Assembly: GCF_017254845.1 (NCBI RefSeq)
Contig: NZ_JAFKCU010000004.1
Span: 1 to 64,000, forward strand
Reading direction: 5' to 3'
DNA length: 64,000 nucleotides
DNA from: Algoriphagus pacificus
GTDB lineage: Bacteria > Bacteroidota > Bacteroidia > Cytophagales > Cyclobacteriaceae
The notes beneath the pieces were generated by a model. It was not told where the DNA came from. It was given only the letters and a program-made list of their open reading frames with translations, and searched no databases. This document shows positions 54,298-62,983 of this stretch, piece after piece. The position numbers and the translations under genes are program-made. How positions within the stretch are numbered: position 1 is the stretch's first letter; each line of letters starts with the position of its first letter.

Positions 54298-55434
54298 ATG
54301 AAAAACAAACTTACTTTTTTAGCACTTGGTATAAGTGCTATTTTTTTATCCTTTTCAGGATTTGCCCAAAACTATCAGGTAAAAAAAGTCGCTGACTTGA
54401 ACATAAAGAGTCTGGAGAAAGTTGGTATTCGGGACTATGATCCCGTAAAGGATGTTTATTTAGGCTTTATCGAAAAGGGAGGAGGTGAGATTGCTTTGGC
54501 GATTTTTGACGCTGAAGGGAAAATTGTCACAAGCAAAGTCAGAACAGGTGATGGCCCAGACCATTATACTACCTCAGCATTGACAATGGGATTTGCAGCA
54601 GATGGCAATATTTGGGTTCAGACTTCATTGCAACTTCTGAAATATGACCGGGAATTTAATCTGATCAAAAGGATTCGATTTGAACCAAAATTTACAACAC
54701 ATTTATATTCAGGTCCCAGAGAAAAGTTTATTCCTCTTTCCAAAGGAGATGAGATTTCATTTTTGACCAGTGTTTCCAACATTTCTGGGATGGCATTGGG
54801 ACTTGAAATTCCATCAAAAGTGAATTTGATAGAATATTATGACCCTTCATTGAAATCAGTCCAATCTATTGCTCCCCTATCAGAAAGAGGAGTCTTTGAG
54901 GGGTATGGTGATGAAGAATCACCAGTAACAATTAATTCCATTTATGAATTAAAGCCTGATGAAAATCTCTTATATCTGACTACGACGATTGATAATGAGA
55001 TCACAGTTTATAATCCAATTAACTGGTTTGTAGTCAAAAGAATCAAAGTGAACCATGAGGAGTTTCAGCCCTTGGATGATATACCACTAAGAGAGTCAAA
55101 TTTTAAGACTTCTGATAGGATGATGTTATATGCGATGAACCGGAAGTTGCTAAAGTTTGACAACGATTTACTTGGGTTGACTTATGTGAGGGGTGAATCT
55201 GAAGCTTCATATGAATTAAGAAAAAATACGAATAAGATCTATCGCATAGGTGATCCGGAAATGCATCGCTTGATCTTATTTAAAGACGGTGTCCAGCTTC
55301 CTGGTGAGCATACGATTCCAACTGGGATGATAGAAATGGCTTTGCCTAAAAATAGACTTTTGGTTAAAGTAAAAGAAGGTGATGAAGAGCTGGAATACTA
55401 TCCTTATGAGATTTGGGAGATTGTTGAGAAATGA
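54298..55434 (+). CDS. Secreted protein with a predicted six-bladed beta-propeller
   Basis: A 378-residue protein with a signal peptide ending near GFAQNYQ. The rest is rich in short beta strands with repeated DxDxxxI-like turns (PVKDVYLGFIEKGGGEIALAIFD, NIWVQTSLQLLKYD, NLLYLTTTIDNEITVYN; cited by key residues) and resembles TolB-like or BF3164-type six-bladed propellers of Bacteroidota. There is no enzymatic motif or heme site. It probably binds a ligand at the cell surface or in the periplasm. It is 63 bases after galM and may be co-transcribed. I do not recognise a specific family with certainty. Confidence 0.65.
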   Translation: MKNKLTFLALGISAIFLSFSGFAQNYQVKKVADLNIKSLEKVGIRDYDPVKDVYLGFIEKGGGEIALAIFDAEGKIVTSKVRTGDGPDHYTTSALTMGFAADGNIWVQTSLQLLKYDREFNLIKRIRFEPKFTTHLYSGPREKFIPLSKGDEISFLTSVSNISGMALGLEIPSKVNLIEYYDPSLKSVQSIAPLSERGVFEGYGDEESPVTINSIYELKPDENLLYLTTTIDNEITVYNPINWFVVKRIKVNHEEFQPLDDIPLRESNFKTSDRMMLYAMNRKLLKFDNDLLGLTYVRGESEASYELRKNTNKIYRIGDPEMHRLILFKDGVQLPGEHTIPTGMIEMALPKNRLLVKVKEGDEELEYYPYEIWEIVEK

Positions 55435-55573
55435 AGTAAAAGAGAAATACTTTCAACAGTCTGGTGAATATTTACACAGGGAATTAGTTAGAATAGGTCT
55501 TTAAGGCCAATCCAAGGCTTGGGAATGGTGATTGCAAATAGGTGGTTGATTAATTAACCAACTATAATTACTT

Positions 55574-56164
55574 ATGAAAACCAATTTCCAAAAACCAACA
55601 AACAACAACTCTTTCGGAAGAAAGCTAAGAACATCAGGTGCAGTTCTTATGGCCGCTTTGACAATCGGAGGTTTAAGCTCCTGCGATAACGAAGACGATG
55701 AACCAATTCTGGATACAGTAAGTCAGCAAGACAGAAATTTTGCAATAACTGCTTCCCAACATACCAATGCTCAAATCAAATTTGGTGAACTGGCGATGAC
55801 TAATGGAGAAGATGATTCAGTGATGGATTATGCTCAGTTGATCGTTAATGCCAACATGGAAAGCAGATCGGAATTTGAGGCAATTGCAGATGGAAAAGAT
55901 GTAGAAGTTTCAGAGGAGATTTCTGCTGAAATGCAGGCAAAATATGATGAATTGGCAGCACTTCAAGGTGAAGAGTTTGACAAAGAGTTTATCAATTTTC
56001 AGATTGATTTGTTGAATGATTCCATGTCAATGTTTGAGAATCAGATTGATAATGGAACAAACTTTACCATCAATGGCTATGCAGAAAAATCTTTGGGAAT
56101 TGTAAAAGACCACAAGGCAGAAGCGCTTTTGGTTAAAGCAGAATTGGGTATTGAAGGACTTTAA
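55574..56164 (+). CDS. DUF4142 lipoprotein
   Basis: A 196-residue exported protein with lipobox LSSC in a late signal (hydrophobic core about residues 24-36, Cys37). The DUF4142 domain, a ferritin-like four-helix bundle, shows DRNFAITASQHTNAQIKFGELAM, a DYAQLIVNAN segment and AEKSLGIVKDHKAEAL at the end. Many relatives carry conserved His/Asp/Glu residues for metal binding; here only HTN and KDH are obvious. Family members are linked to envelope stress, but function is unproven. A bidirectional terminator follows. Confidence 0.85.
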   Translation: MKTNFQKPTNNNSFGRKLRTSGAVLMAALTIGGLSSCDNEDDEPILDTVSQQDRNFAITASQHTNAQIKFGELAMTNGEDDSVMDYAQLIVNANMESRSEFEAIADGKDVEVSEEISAEMQAKYDELAALQGEEFDKEFINFQIDLLNDSMSMFENQIDNGTNFTINGYAEKSLGIVKDHKAEALLVKAELGIEGL

Positions 56165-56187
56165 TAATGAGTTAATCCCAGTACTAG

Positions 56188-56222
56188 AAATAGCCCAGGC
56201 AAAAAGTCTGGGCTATTTTTTT
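56188..56222. terminator. Bidirectional terminator between DUF4142 and GH3 genes
   Basis: AAATAGCCCAG (56188-56198) pairs with CTGGGCTATTT (56208-56218) around nine bases, and a T-run follows. It overlaps the stop codon of the GH3 gene by two bases, serving both convergent genes. Confidence 0.92.
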
Positions 56223-57783
56223 AGGATAATTTTACGCTTAGTCTGCCGATCGCTTTGGATTCTCCCATCAGGTGTTTGATTGCCACCCGCTGCGTTGCAT
56301 CAAAGGATTGATAGGCTACGACAATTGATCTAAAGGCTTTTAAATCTCCCAGATGTCTTAAGCTTAAAGGATTTCCAAAAAGATAAAGGATGCAAGGTTT
56401 ACTTTTAGCGAGTTGAATTATTTCCTCAATCACTTCATTCGACAGTCCAAATTGATTGATTGGCTTGGCAGAAGGAACGAAAAGTGAAATAAGCATCAGT
56501 TCCGCTTTTTTATCAGAAATCTCCAATAGGTTTCGGCCAAAAGCTTCGTGGAGGAGCTTGCTAAAAGTAGTCTCATTGGAATCAGGAAATGAGCGGTGCC
56601 CTAAATTTCCGGATTCTCCTAAGTCCCGAATTTGAATAGAATTGATTTCCCCTTGAAGCTGACAAATAAATTCCTTGGAGAGTTTTTCCAATAATTTATC
56701 ATGGTTTTCCCAGTCAAATGAAGGGATATCAATGTGTTTCTTTTCAACTCCCAGTTTTTTCTTGAGCGTTTGGATCTTCTGATAAGCTACCTCTATTTCA
56801 TCTTCAGTCGCTTCCTTTACTATAGTTTCAATCCCTTCTTTGACATGATCAGAAAAGCAGAGAATATCATTGCCGGCATGAAAAGCTTCCCATTCCAATT
56901 GTCCAGGGATTGGAAATTGATTCGAAACGGCCTTCATATTCAAAGCATCTGAAATCACCAAACCTTCAAAACCCATTTCTTTTTTCAAAAGATCAGTGAT
57001 GATTTCCCTACTGATACTTGCTGCGATTTCTTTGCCTCCACTTAGAGCTGGTACTGCCAAATGCCCAACCATGATCATTTCCACTCCATGATCAATTCCG
57101 TATTGAAAAGGAGATAATTCCTCTGCTTCTAACTGTGCCTTTGTTTTATGAACTACAGGTAAACCAAGATGAGAGTCCGTCTGGGTATCACCATGCCCGG
57201 GAAAATGTTTCAGACAGGCTCCAATTCCTGCTTTTTTCATTCCCTTATATGCTGCCAAAGCAAGCCTTGCTACAATGGGAGTTTCTGATCCAAATGAACG
57301 ATAACCGATCACTGGATTCAATGGATTGGTATTTACATCAGCGCATGGAGCCAAGTTTAGATGGATGCCACAGGCTTTCATATCCAATCCCATTTTGAAT
57401 CCCACTTCTTCCACTTGTTTTTCAGCTTCTAAACTGATTCCACCCAAGGAAATGGCAAAAGGATAAGCAGGAGTCTCTTCGATTCTCATTGCCAAGCCAA
57501 ATTCTCCATCTATTGAAATCAATAAGGGGTTAGCTGCTGCTTGCTGGTAGCGATTGATCAATGTGATCAGTTTTTCCAGAGTATCTTCAACATTCAGGAC
57601 TTCCTGTCTTTTTTCAAAATTTGCAGCAGCAGAGATTCTACTGTGAAAAAATGTCAGTCCACCGATGTTTTCGTTTTGAATCAGATTTTCCAAAGCTTGG
57701 TAATTCTCCTCCGTATCATGGACAAAGGCAGCAGGGAAGAAAATCTGAGCAATTTTTTGCTCTTTTGAGAGGCTTGGGTTCAT
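56221..57783 (-). CDS. nagZ: Glycoside hydrolase family 3, NagZ-like beta-N-acetylhexosaminidase
   Basis: A 520-residue cytoplasmic enzyme (no signal peptide). The NagZ signature KHFPGHGDTQTDSHLGLPVV carries the catalytic His/Asp pair, and the nucleophile is in EGLVISDALNMKAV. ISIDGEFGLAMRIEETPAYP and LAPCADVNTNPLNPVIGYRSFG complete the TIM-barrel domain (about 1-345). A smaller C-terminal alpha/beta domain follows, unlike the short single-domain NagZ of enterobacteria. It removes GlcNAc from GlcNAc-anhydroMurNAc peptides in cell-wall recycling. It is the last gene of the five-gene operon, 102 bases after the transporter gene. Confidence 0.92.
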   Translation of the reverse strand: MNPSLSKEQKIAQIFFPAAFVHDTEENYQALENLIQNENIGGLTFFHSRISAAANFEKRQEVLNVEDTLEKLITLINRYQQAAANPLLISIDGEFGLAMRIEETPAYPFAISLGGISLEAEKQVEEVGFKMGLDMKACGIHLNLAPCADVNTNPLNPVIGYRSFGSETPIVARLALAAYKGMKKAGIGACLKHFPGHGDTQTDSHLGLPVVHKTKAQLEAEELSPFQYGIDHGVEMIMVGHLAVPALSGGKEIAASISREIITDLLKKEMGFEGLVISDALNMKAVSNQFPIPGQLEWEAFHAGNDILCFSDHVKEGIETIVKEATEDEIEVAYQKIQTLKKKLGVEKKHIDIPSFDWENHDKLLEKLSKEFICQLQGEINSIQIRDLGESGNLGHRSFPDSNETTFSKLLHEAFGRNLLEISDKKAELMLISLFVPSAKPINQFGLSNEVIEEIIQLAKSKPCILYLFGNPLSLRHLGDLKAFRSIVVAYQSFDATQRVAIKHLMGESKAIGRLSVKLS

Positions 57784-57885
57784 TGTGAGAATTTAAGAGA
57801 TCCTTTTTTACCTCTAAGAGGAAAGGTTAGAAGATACTATACGGATCAAAAGGATTGTGGATTAGAATAAATCAAGGCAGCATAC

Positions 57886-59148
57886 TTAGGAAGATTTCTT
57901 CCCAAATTCTTTAGGGTAAATTACTGAAGCGGCCATGGCTAAAGCTGGAATCATGGCGACTCCAACCCATACGAAGAATCCTGTGTACCCGAGCCATTCC
58001 TGAACATATCCAGAAAGCATTCCGGGTAACATCATTCCCATCGCCATAAAACCTGTTGCAATGGCATAATGGGAGGTCTTGAATAAACCTTCTGCAAGGT
58101 AGATTAAAAAAACCATGTAAGCAGCAAATCCAAAACCATAACCAAATTGCTCAATGATGATAACAGCCCCCGGATAAAGGATGCTATCTGGTTGGAAATA
58201 AGCAAGAGCAATATAAAGTAGGTTTGGCAAGTTCAGAGAAAGAGCCATAGGTATCATCCATTTGCCCAGTCCGTCTCTGGAAATGACGATTCCGCCTAAA
58301 ATGCCTCCAATAAGTAAGGCTATCACTCCAATTGTTCCATAAAGAAAACCAACTTCTGAAGTACTCAATTCAAGACCACCTGTCGTTTTCGTATCCAAAA
58401 GGAATGGCGAAGCCATTTTGACAAGCTGGGATTCCCCTAATCGATATAGTAAAACAAACCCGAGGGATAAGCCAATATTTTTCTTGGTGAAGAAGGTGAA
58501 AAATACGGTTCCGAAGCTGGCTTTCTCTTTCCCTTCTTTTTTTACTTCCTCTACTTTTGGAGTAGTTAATTGATTAATAAGCGTTAGCAAAAGCATCAAA
58601 CCCGCTACTATGGTCATGGTGTATGACCAAGCTTTTGTATTATCTCCCAAAGTTGTTTCCAAATACCCGGCAACTATAACTATTAAGCCCTGCCCGGTGA
58701 TCATTCCGATGCGATAGAAAGTTCCTCTCAACCCCACGAAGAAAGATTGTTGCTCAGGTTTTAAGGCGATCAAATACATTCCATCAGAAGCAATATCATT
58801 GGTGGCAGATGCAAAAGCACCCATCCAGAAAAAGGCTAAAGTCAAAAAGAAAAAGTTGCTCCCTGAAGTTGTCAATCCCACTCCAAAAAACACGATTGAC
58901 AGGATAAACTGCATGGAGAGGAACCATTTTCTTTTGCTTCCAATAAGGTCCACAACTGGACTCCAAATTGGTTTGATGACCCATGGCAGATAAAGTAAAC
59001 TCGTATACAAGCCAATGTCAGTATTCGAAACGCCAAGCTTTTTATACATAATCACCGATACTACAATGATCACGATGTAAGGAATCCCCTCTGTCAAATA
59101 CAAAGAAGGAATCCAGATCCAGGGGTTTTTAAGATTTTTTTGGGTCAT
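57886..59148 (-). CDS. MFS transporter, AmpG-like (muropeptide permease candidate)
   Basis: A 420-residue, 12-span major-facilitator protein. The N terminus IWIPSLYLTEGIPYIVIIVVSVIMYKKLGVSN (short key pieces: SLYLTEGIPY, YKKLGVS) and LYLPWVIKPIWSPVVDLIGSKRKW match AmpG/PAT-type permeases, which import anhydro-muropeptides. The conserved ASATNDIASDGMYL segment in span 4 is also AmpG-like. Its operon of amidase, GHL10 hydrolase, GNAT and NagZ strongly supports transport of cell-wall fragments. The start codon overlaps the 3' end of the GNAT gene by 20 bases. Confidence 0.88.
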   Translation of the reverse strand: MTQKNLKNPWIWIPSLYLTEGIPYIVIIVVSVIMYKKLGVSNTDIGLYTSLLYLPWVIKPIWSPVVDLIGSKRKWFLSMQFILSIVFFGVGLTTSGSNFFFLTLAFFWMGAFASATNDIASDGMYLIALKPEQQSFFVGLRGTFYRIGMITGQGLIVIVAGYLETTLGDNTKAWSYTMTIVAGLMLLLTLINQLTTPKVEEVKKEGKEKASFGTVFFTFFTKKNIGLSLGFVLLYRLGESQLVKMASPFLLDTKTTGGLELSTSEVGFLYGTIGVIALLIGGILGGIVISRDGLGKWMIPMALSLNLPNLLYIALAYFQPDSILYPGAVIIIEQFGYGFGFAAYMVFLIYLAEGLFKTSHYAIATGFMAMGMMLPGMLSGYVQEWLGYTGFFVWVGVAMIPALAMAASVIYPKEFGKKSS

Positions 59149-59623
59149 TTTTTCGGATCAAATTTTCATAGATGCTGGTTTCGGAGCCTTCAATAACTTT
59201 GGCTTCCACAGCTTTTTGGTAAAATTCTGCTGGGCCTACTCCGCCGATTATTGCATAGGCATAGCCCATTTCACGCATGGATTCCAATGCCTTGATCAAA
59301 AGGATTTTTCCGATTCCTTTTCCTCGCTCTGATTCAAGTGTTCCAGTCGGACCAAAGAAGTTTCGGGCTGTGGTTTCATAGCAGGCAAATCCTAAAATAT
59401 CGTTTCCTCTTTGAGCAATCCAACAAGATACAGGTTGTCTGCTAAATGCAATCTCAACTTCAGATTTCCAATATTCCCCAAACTGATCTAGCACCCATTC
59501 CGAAACCAAATGTTTTTCAGGAGCAATGGCTCTGCGAAAGACAATTTTCTCTTTTTTGAATAAGGTTTTTTCTACCTCTGAAATGGTAGGAAGTCCAATC
59601 AATCTGACGAGCATGTCTTTCAT
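59129..59623 (-). CDS. GNAT-family N-acetyltransferase
   Basis: A 164-residue acetyl-CoA-dependent transferase. The acetyl-CoA-binding motif A is SERGKGIGKILLIKALE, preceded by ILGFACYETTARNFFGPTGT and followed by YAIIGGVGPAEFYQKAVEA. The N-terminal arm (about 45 residues) is longer than usual. It sits between the GHL10 hydrolase and the AmpG-like transporter genes, overlapping the latter by 20 bases, so an amino sugar or muropeptide amine is the likely acceptor. This is inference from context; no substrate is readable. Confidence 0.85.
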   Translation of the reverse strand: MKDMLVRLIGLPTISEVEKTLFKKEKIVFRRAIAPEKHLVSEWVLDQFGEYWKSEVEIAFSRQPVSCWIAQRGNDILGFACYETTARNFFGPTGTLESERGKGIGKILLIKALESMREMGYAYAIIGGVGPAEFYQKAVEAKVIEGSETSIYENLIRKNDPKKS

Positions 59624-59633
59624 AATGCTGAAT

Positions 59634-61265
59634 TTAAGGGATTTGATACACTTGGGTTTGGACTATTCTGCCAAAATGATCAATCCATCGGATGGCAAGA
59701 TATTTAGTGTTCAGGCTGCTAACTTCCAAAGCTCTTGCTCTCATACCTCCTACCCAAACGGGATGAATTTCAGCATCCGCAAGTAAATTTAACTCATCAG
59801 CACCCTGAATCAACGCATAACGAATCGCAGGATCTAAAGGATTTGCCATCCTGATGGAAGTGACTTCTGAGTTGGCTTCCACACTAAAAACTACCGGAAT
59901 ATCTATTATCGCAGGAGACTTTGGTTGGAAAGCAGGAGGTAAGGTAGGCTCATTATACAGTTCATTTTTCAGCAATTGCGCGACATCCTGATTTTTGATT
60001 TTCATGGATTTGGCTGAGAAAAATGCATTTCCCTGAATGGTAGGAAGTGTTCTTGTATAAGAAATCTGATTATTTATTTCTTTTGGGTCCTTCCATGCTT
60101 CATCAGAATCATCTCTAATTTTATAAGGCCCATTTCCAATATAAATATTGGTGTTGTTATGGTTTCGAGCCCACCAATCATTCAAGATCCTGTGAGATGC
60201 CAAAGGATGCTCCATGCTCCAATATAATTGTGGAATCATGTAGTCTACCCATCCATTTTTCATCCATAGCAGCACATCTGCGTATAGGTCATCGTAATTG
60301 GTTTGACCTGCTCTGGTTGGCGATCCTTTGGGATCTTTATCCTGATTTCTCCAAACTCCGAAAGGCGATATCCCAAACTGTACCCAAGGTTTACTTGCTT
60401 TAATGGTTTCATTGAGAGCAAAGATGAGTTGGTTTACATTGTCCCTTCTCCAATCATCCTGCGATTGACCGGGTTTTTTATACTTGTTATAACTGGCCTT
60501 GTCAGGAAAATCCTCTCTTGGGATTTTGTATGGATAAAAATAGTCGTCAAAGTGGATTGCATCGATGTCATAATTATCCACGATCTCTTTGATGACTTTC
60601 AGCAAGTGATTTTTCACTTCCGGCAAAGCAGGATTATAGTAATACTTGGTTCCGTATTTCAGCATCCAATCCCGATGCAGATTGTAATCGTGATCTGGGC
60701 TCAGTTCCTCCGTTTTCAAATCCATCGTTGCCCGATAAGGATTCAACCAAGCATGAAATTCCATTCCCCGCGCATGAGCTTCATTGATCATCCAAGTGAG
60801 TGGATTCTCTGTGGTTTGTGGAGCTTTTCCCTGTTTACCAGTCAGGTATTTAGACCAAGGTGCCAAATTACTTGGGTAAAATGCATCCCCTGCTGTTCTG
60901 ACTTGTACGATAACGGCATTGAAGTTGAGACTCTTATAGTAATCTAGGATTTCGAGGAAATCTCTTTTTTGTTTTTCGTAGGGATCATCCGGAGAAAGAG
61001 GCCAGTCAATATTCGCCACAGTAGCTATCCAAACTCCACGGAATTCCCTTGGCATTTCCGGCATTTGGTAGCTTAATGGTGCGAGTGCAACAGGAGTTTT
61101 TGGAAGAGTTTTAGTCGGAAGGTTGGAACCTGAATTAGGCGAAGGATTTGATCCGATCGGAGCTGAGGGACGAGTCCCAGGGCTTGTTGGCTTGGTTGAT
61201 TTACAGGCGGATAAGATAAGGCCAAAGGCCAAAAGAAGGAAGAGATACCTAGAAAGGAATTTCAT
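59634..61265 (-). CDS. GHL10/YngK-type glycoside hydrolase-like lipoprotein (DUF187)
   Basis: A 543-residue exported protein with lipobox LSAC (Cys20 region) and a Pro/Ser-rich linker (about 25-65). The GHL10 domain shows MPREFRGVWIATVANIDWP, FNAVIVQVRTAGDAFYPS, GMEFHAWLNPYRA, the acidic AIHFDDYFYPY and MIPQLYWSMEHP. A C-terminal beta domain follows (about 440-543). The family belongs with GH10-like/TIM-barrel hydrolases and is tied to cell-wall glycan breakdown. It lies 10 bases from the amidase gene and 10 from the GNAT gene, in one operon. Confidence 0.9.
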   Translation of the reverse strand: MKFLSRYLFLLLAFGLILSACKSTKPTSPGTRPSAPIGSNPSPNSGSNLPTKTLPKTPVALAPLSYQMPEMPREFRGVWIATVANIDWPLSPDDPYEKQKRDFLEILDYYKSLNFNAVIVQVRTAGDAFYPSNLAPWSKYLTGKQGKAPQTTENPLTWMINEAHARGMEFHAWLNPYRATMDLKTEELSPDHDYNLHRDWMLKYGTKYYYNPALPEVKNHLLKVIKEIVDNYDIDAIHFDDYFYPYKIPREDFPDKASYNKYKKPGQSQDDWRRDNVNQLIFALNETIKASKPWVQFGISPFGVWRNQDKDPKGSPTRAGQTNYDDLYADVLLWMKNGWVDYMIPQLYWSMEHPLASHRILNDWWARNHNNTNIYIGNGPYKIRDDSDEAWKDPKEINNQISYTRTLPTIQGNAFFSAKSMKIKNQDVAQLLKNELYNEPTLPPAFQPKSPAIIDIPVVFSVEANSEVTSIRMANPLDPAIRYALIQGADELNLLADAEIHPVWVGGMRARALEVSSLNTKYLAIRWIDHFGRIVQTQVYQIP

Positions 61266-61275
61266 AAAAGGGTAA

Positions 61276-61947
61276 TCAGTGCGTTGGTATAGGTTTCAAA
61301 TTGAGATCTTCAAGATTTTTTCTCAGTCTTTTCATAAATGAATCCCCGGGATCCGTTTTGACAGTTCGGTAGTTTGGATCAGCTTCTTTCCACAGGTCTG
61401 TGTCTTGGAAATTTTGATATTCATGATGTCCAATGACATAATCAATTGGATACTTTTTTCGAAGGTGACGGATTAACATTTCATTTGCCTTCAACTGAGC
61501 TTTTGTAAGAGGATCCTTATCTCCACCTACATTTTCAATGCCAATTGCCAAGTAATTCAAACCGATGGTATGTCTTGCAAAAGTGGTTTCTGGTAATAAT
61601 CTGAAAATCGTCCCGTCTCTATCAATCAAAAATTGACTGGAAACATTCAGGTTACTAGCTCCTGTCAAATCAGCTCTTCCTCCCAAAGTTGGCGAGTCAA
61701 AAACGTCAAAAGTAGACTCGATCGAATTGATTGCCGTCCAGTGAACCACCACCATTTGGGGTTCGATCACGGCTTCCTTTTTATCCAATCCATGTCTCTC
61801 TTTGAGGTATTTTAAAGAAAGCTCTTCGCGTTCTTCGTTCCAAGTGATTGGCTTTTCGAAGATTCTAAATGTAGCCTTTTGACTGCATGCAAATGAAAAT
61901 GAGGCGATGAGGATAGCCCAAAGAGGAAGATTTTTCAAAAGTCTCAT
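61276..61947 (-). CDS. N-acetylmuramoyl-L-alanine amidase (Amidase_2) lipoprotein
   Basis: A 223-residue exported zinc amidase with a lipoprotein signal (ASFSFAC, Cys21). The Amidase_2 zinc ligands are seen as VVHWTAI, FARHTIGLNYLAIGIEN (with the catalytic Glu nearby) and YVIGHHEYQNF, with a later Asp in VKTDPGDSF. It cuts the MurNAc-L-Ala bond and releases stem peptides from anhydro-muropeptides in the periplasm. First gene of the five-gene minus-strand salvage operon and divergent from the DeoR regulator. Confidence 0.92.
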   Translation of the reverse strand: MRLLKNLPLWAILIASFSFACSQKATFRIFEKPITWNEEREELSLKYLKERHGLDKKEAVIEPQMVVVHWTAINSIESTFDVFDSPTLGGRADLTGASNLNVSSQFLIDRDGTIFRLLPETTFARHTIGLNYLAIGIENVGGDKDPLTKAQLKANEMLIRHLRKKYPIDYVIGHHEYQNFQDTDLWKEADPNYRTVKTDPGDSFMKRLRKNLEDLNLKPIPTH

Positions 61948-62164
61948 AATCGGCGAACTGGGTTTTAGATTTGTAAAAGTCAGAGAAAACCAAAATTCGA
62001 TTTGGGATCTGCTTCTAGGAGATTTTTAAATCTTAGCTAAACTAGCATGAAAATGACAGGAATGGGAGGATCCGGACGCTAATTTTTGCAGTATTTTACC
62101 AATCAATCCTATTCCTTGCATGATCTTGCAGCTTTTACTAGTTTAAGCTTTCAATTCTAAAACT

Positions 62165-62914
62165 ATGCTGAAAGAAGAAAGGCAGAAATTTATTCTCGAC
62201 CAAGTTCATCTACATCACCGGGTATTGCTGAATGATTTATCTGAAAGCTTAAATGTGTCGATTGATACGGTCAGAAGGGATGTAAAAGAACTCGCAAAAG
62301 ACAAAAAGCTTAAAAAAGTCCATGGAGGAGCGACTTCCTTTGGATTCATGAATTTCAGAAAGGATGAAGGGAATGTGTACCTGCAGTCCAAGAAAATAGC
62401 CATCGCAGAAAAAACGGTTTCCTTGCTTTCGGAAGGGCAAGTGATTTTAATGAGTGGTGGTACGACGAATATGGAGGTTGCCAAGATGATCCCCAAAAAA
62501 TTGGCGCTGACTGTTTTTACTCCTAGTCTTCATGTAGCCATGGAATTGCTAGACTTACCTGAAGTAGAGGTGATTTTTTTAGGAGGGAAATTACTCCATG
62601 ATGCCAAATTTGCCGTGGGAGGGACAGTTGTCAACTCACTTTCTCAACTTCGAGTGGATATGTGCATTCTCGGAACCGGATATCTGGATGCTGAATTTGG
62701 GTTGACGGAATTTGACTGGGAAGTGATTCAAGTAAAGCAAGCCATGATCCGCGCAGCAAAGAAAACCGTGATTTTATCAGTTTCAGATAAACTTCATTCG
62801 GTGCAAAAATATAAGACTTGTGATATGTCTGCTGTAGATGTTTTGGTTACAGAATTGGATCCTGAAAACGAAATGTTGGATGCTTTTCGTCCTTTTAATT
62901 TGACGTTAGTCTAA
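62165..62914 (+). CDS. DeoR/GlpR-family transcriptional regulator
   Basis: A 249-residue repressor. The DeoR helix-turn-helix is at about 18-50 (LLNDLSESLNVSIDTVRRDVKEL, then KKVHGGATS), followed by the sugar-phosphate-sensing domain (VILMSGGTTNMEVAKMIPKK, VIFLGGKLLHDAKFAVGG, MCILGTGYLDAEFGLTEFDWE). Such regulators respond to sugar phosphates. It is divergent from the cell-wall salvage operon across a 217-base gap that carries a split inverted repeat (AGCTAAACTAG at 62035 and CTAGTTTAAGCT at 62138), so it probably controls that operon and itself. Confidence 0.93.
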   Translation: MLKEERQKFILDQVHLHHRVLLNDLSESLNVSIDTVRRDVKELAKDKKLKKVHGGATSFGFMNFRKDEGNVYLQSKKIAIAEKTVSLLSEGQVILMSGGTTNMEVAKMIPKKLALTVFTPSLHVAMELLDLPEVEVIFLGGKLLHDAKFAVGGTVVNSLSQLRVDMCILGTGYLDAEFGLTEFDWEVIQVKQAMIRAAKKTVILSVSDKLHSVQKYKTCDMSAVDVLVTELDPENEMLDAFRPFNLTLV

Positions 62915-62920
62915 AAACAA

Positions 62921-62956
62921 AAAACTTACTCAAGAGATAAGTCCAGAGTAAGTTTT
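62921..62956. terminator. Bidirectional terminator between DeoR and cytochrome genes
   Basis: AAAACTTACTC (62921-62931) and GAGTAAGTTTT (62946-62956) are perfect 11-base arms with a 14-base loop, with A- and T-runs at the outer ends serving both convergent genes. Confidence 0.85.
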
Positions 62957-62983
62957 AGGCTTAACAGGTACTATTATTTTTAA

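Noticed and set aside
60303-60947. A 214-residue open frame antisense to the GHL10 hydrolase gene
   Set aside because: It is rich in Ile/Phe/Val as expected for an antisense shadow of this codon usage, and has no start context or domain.
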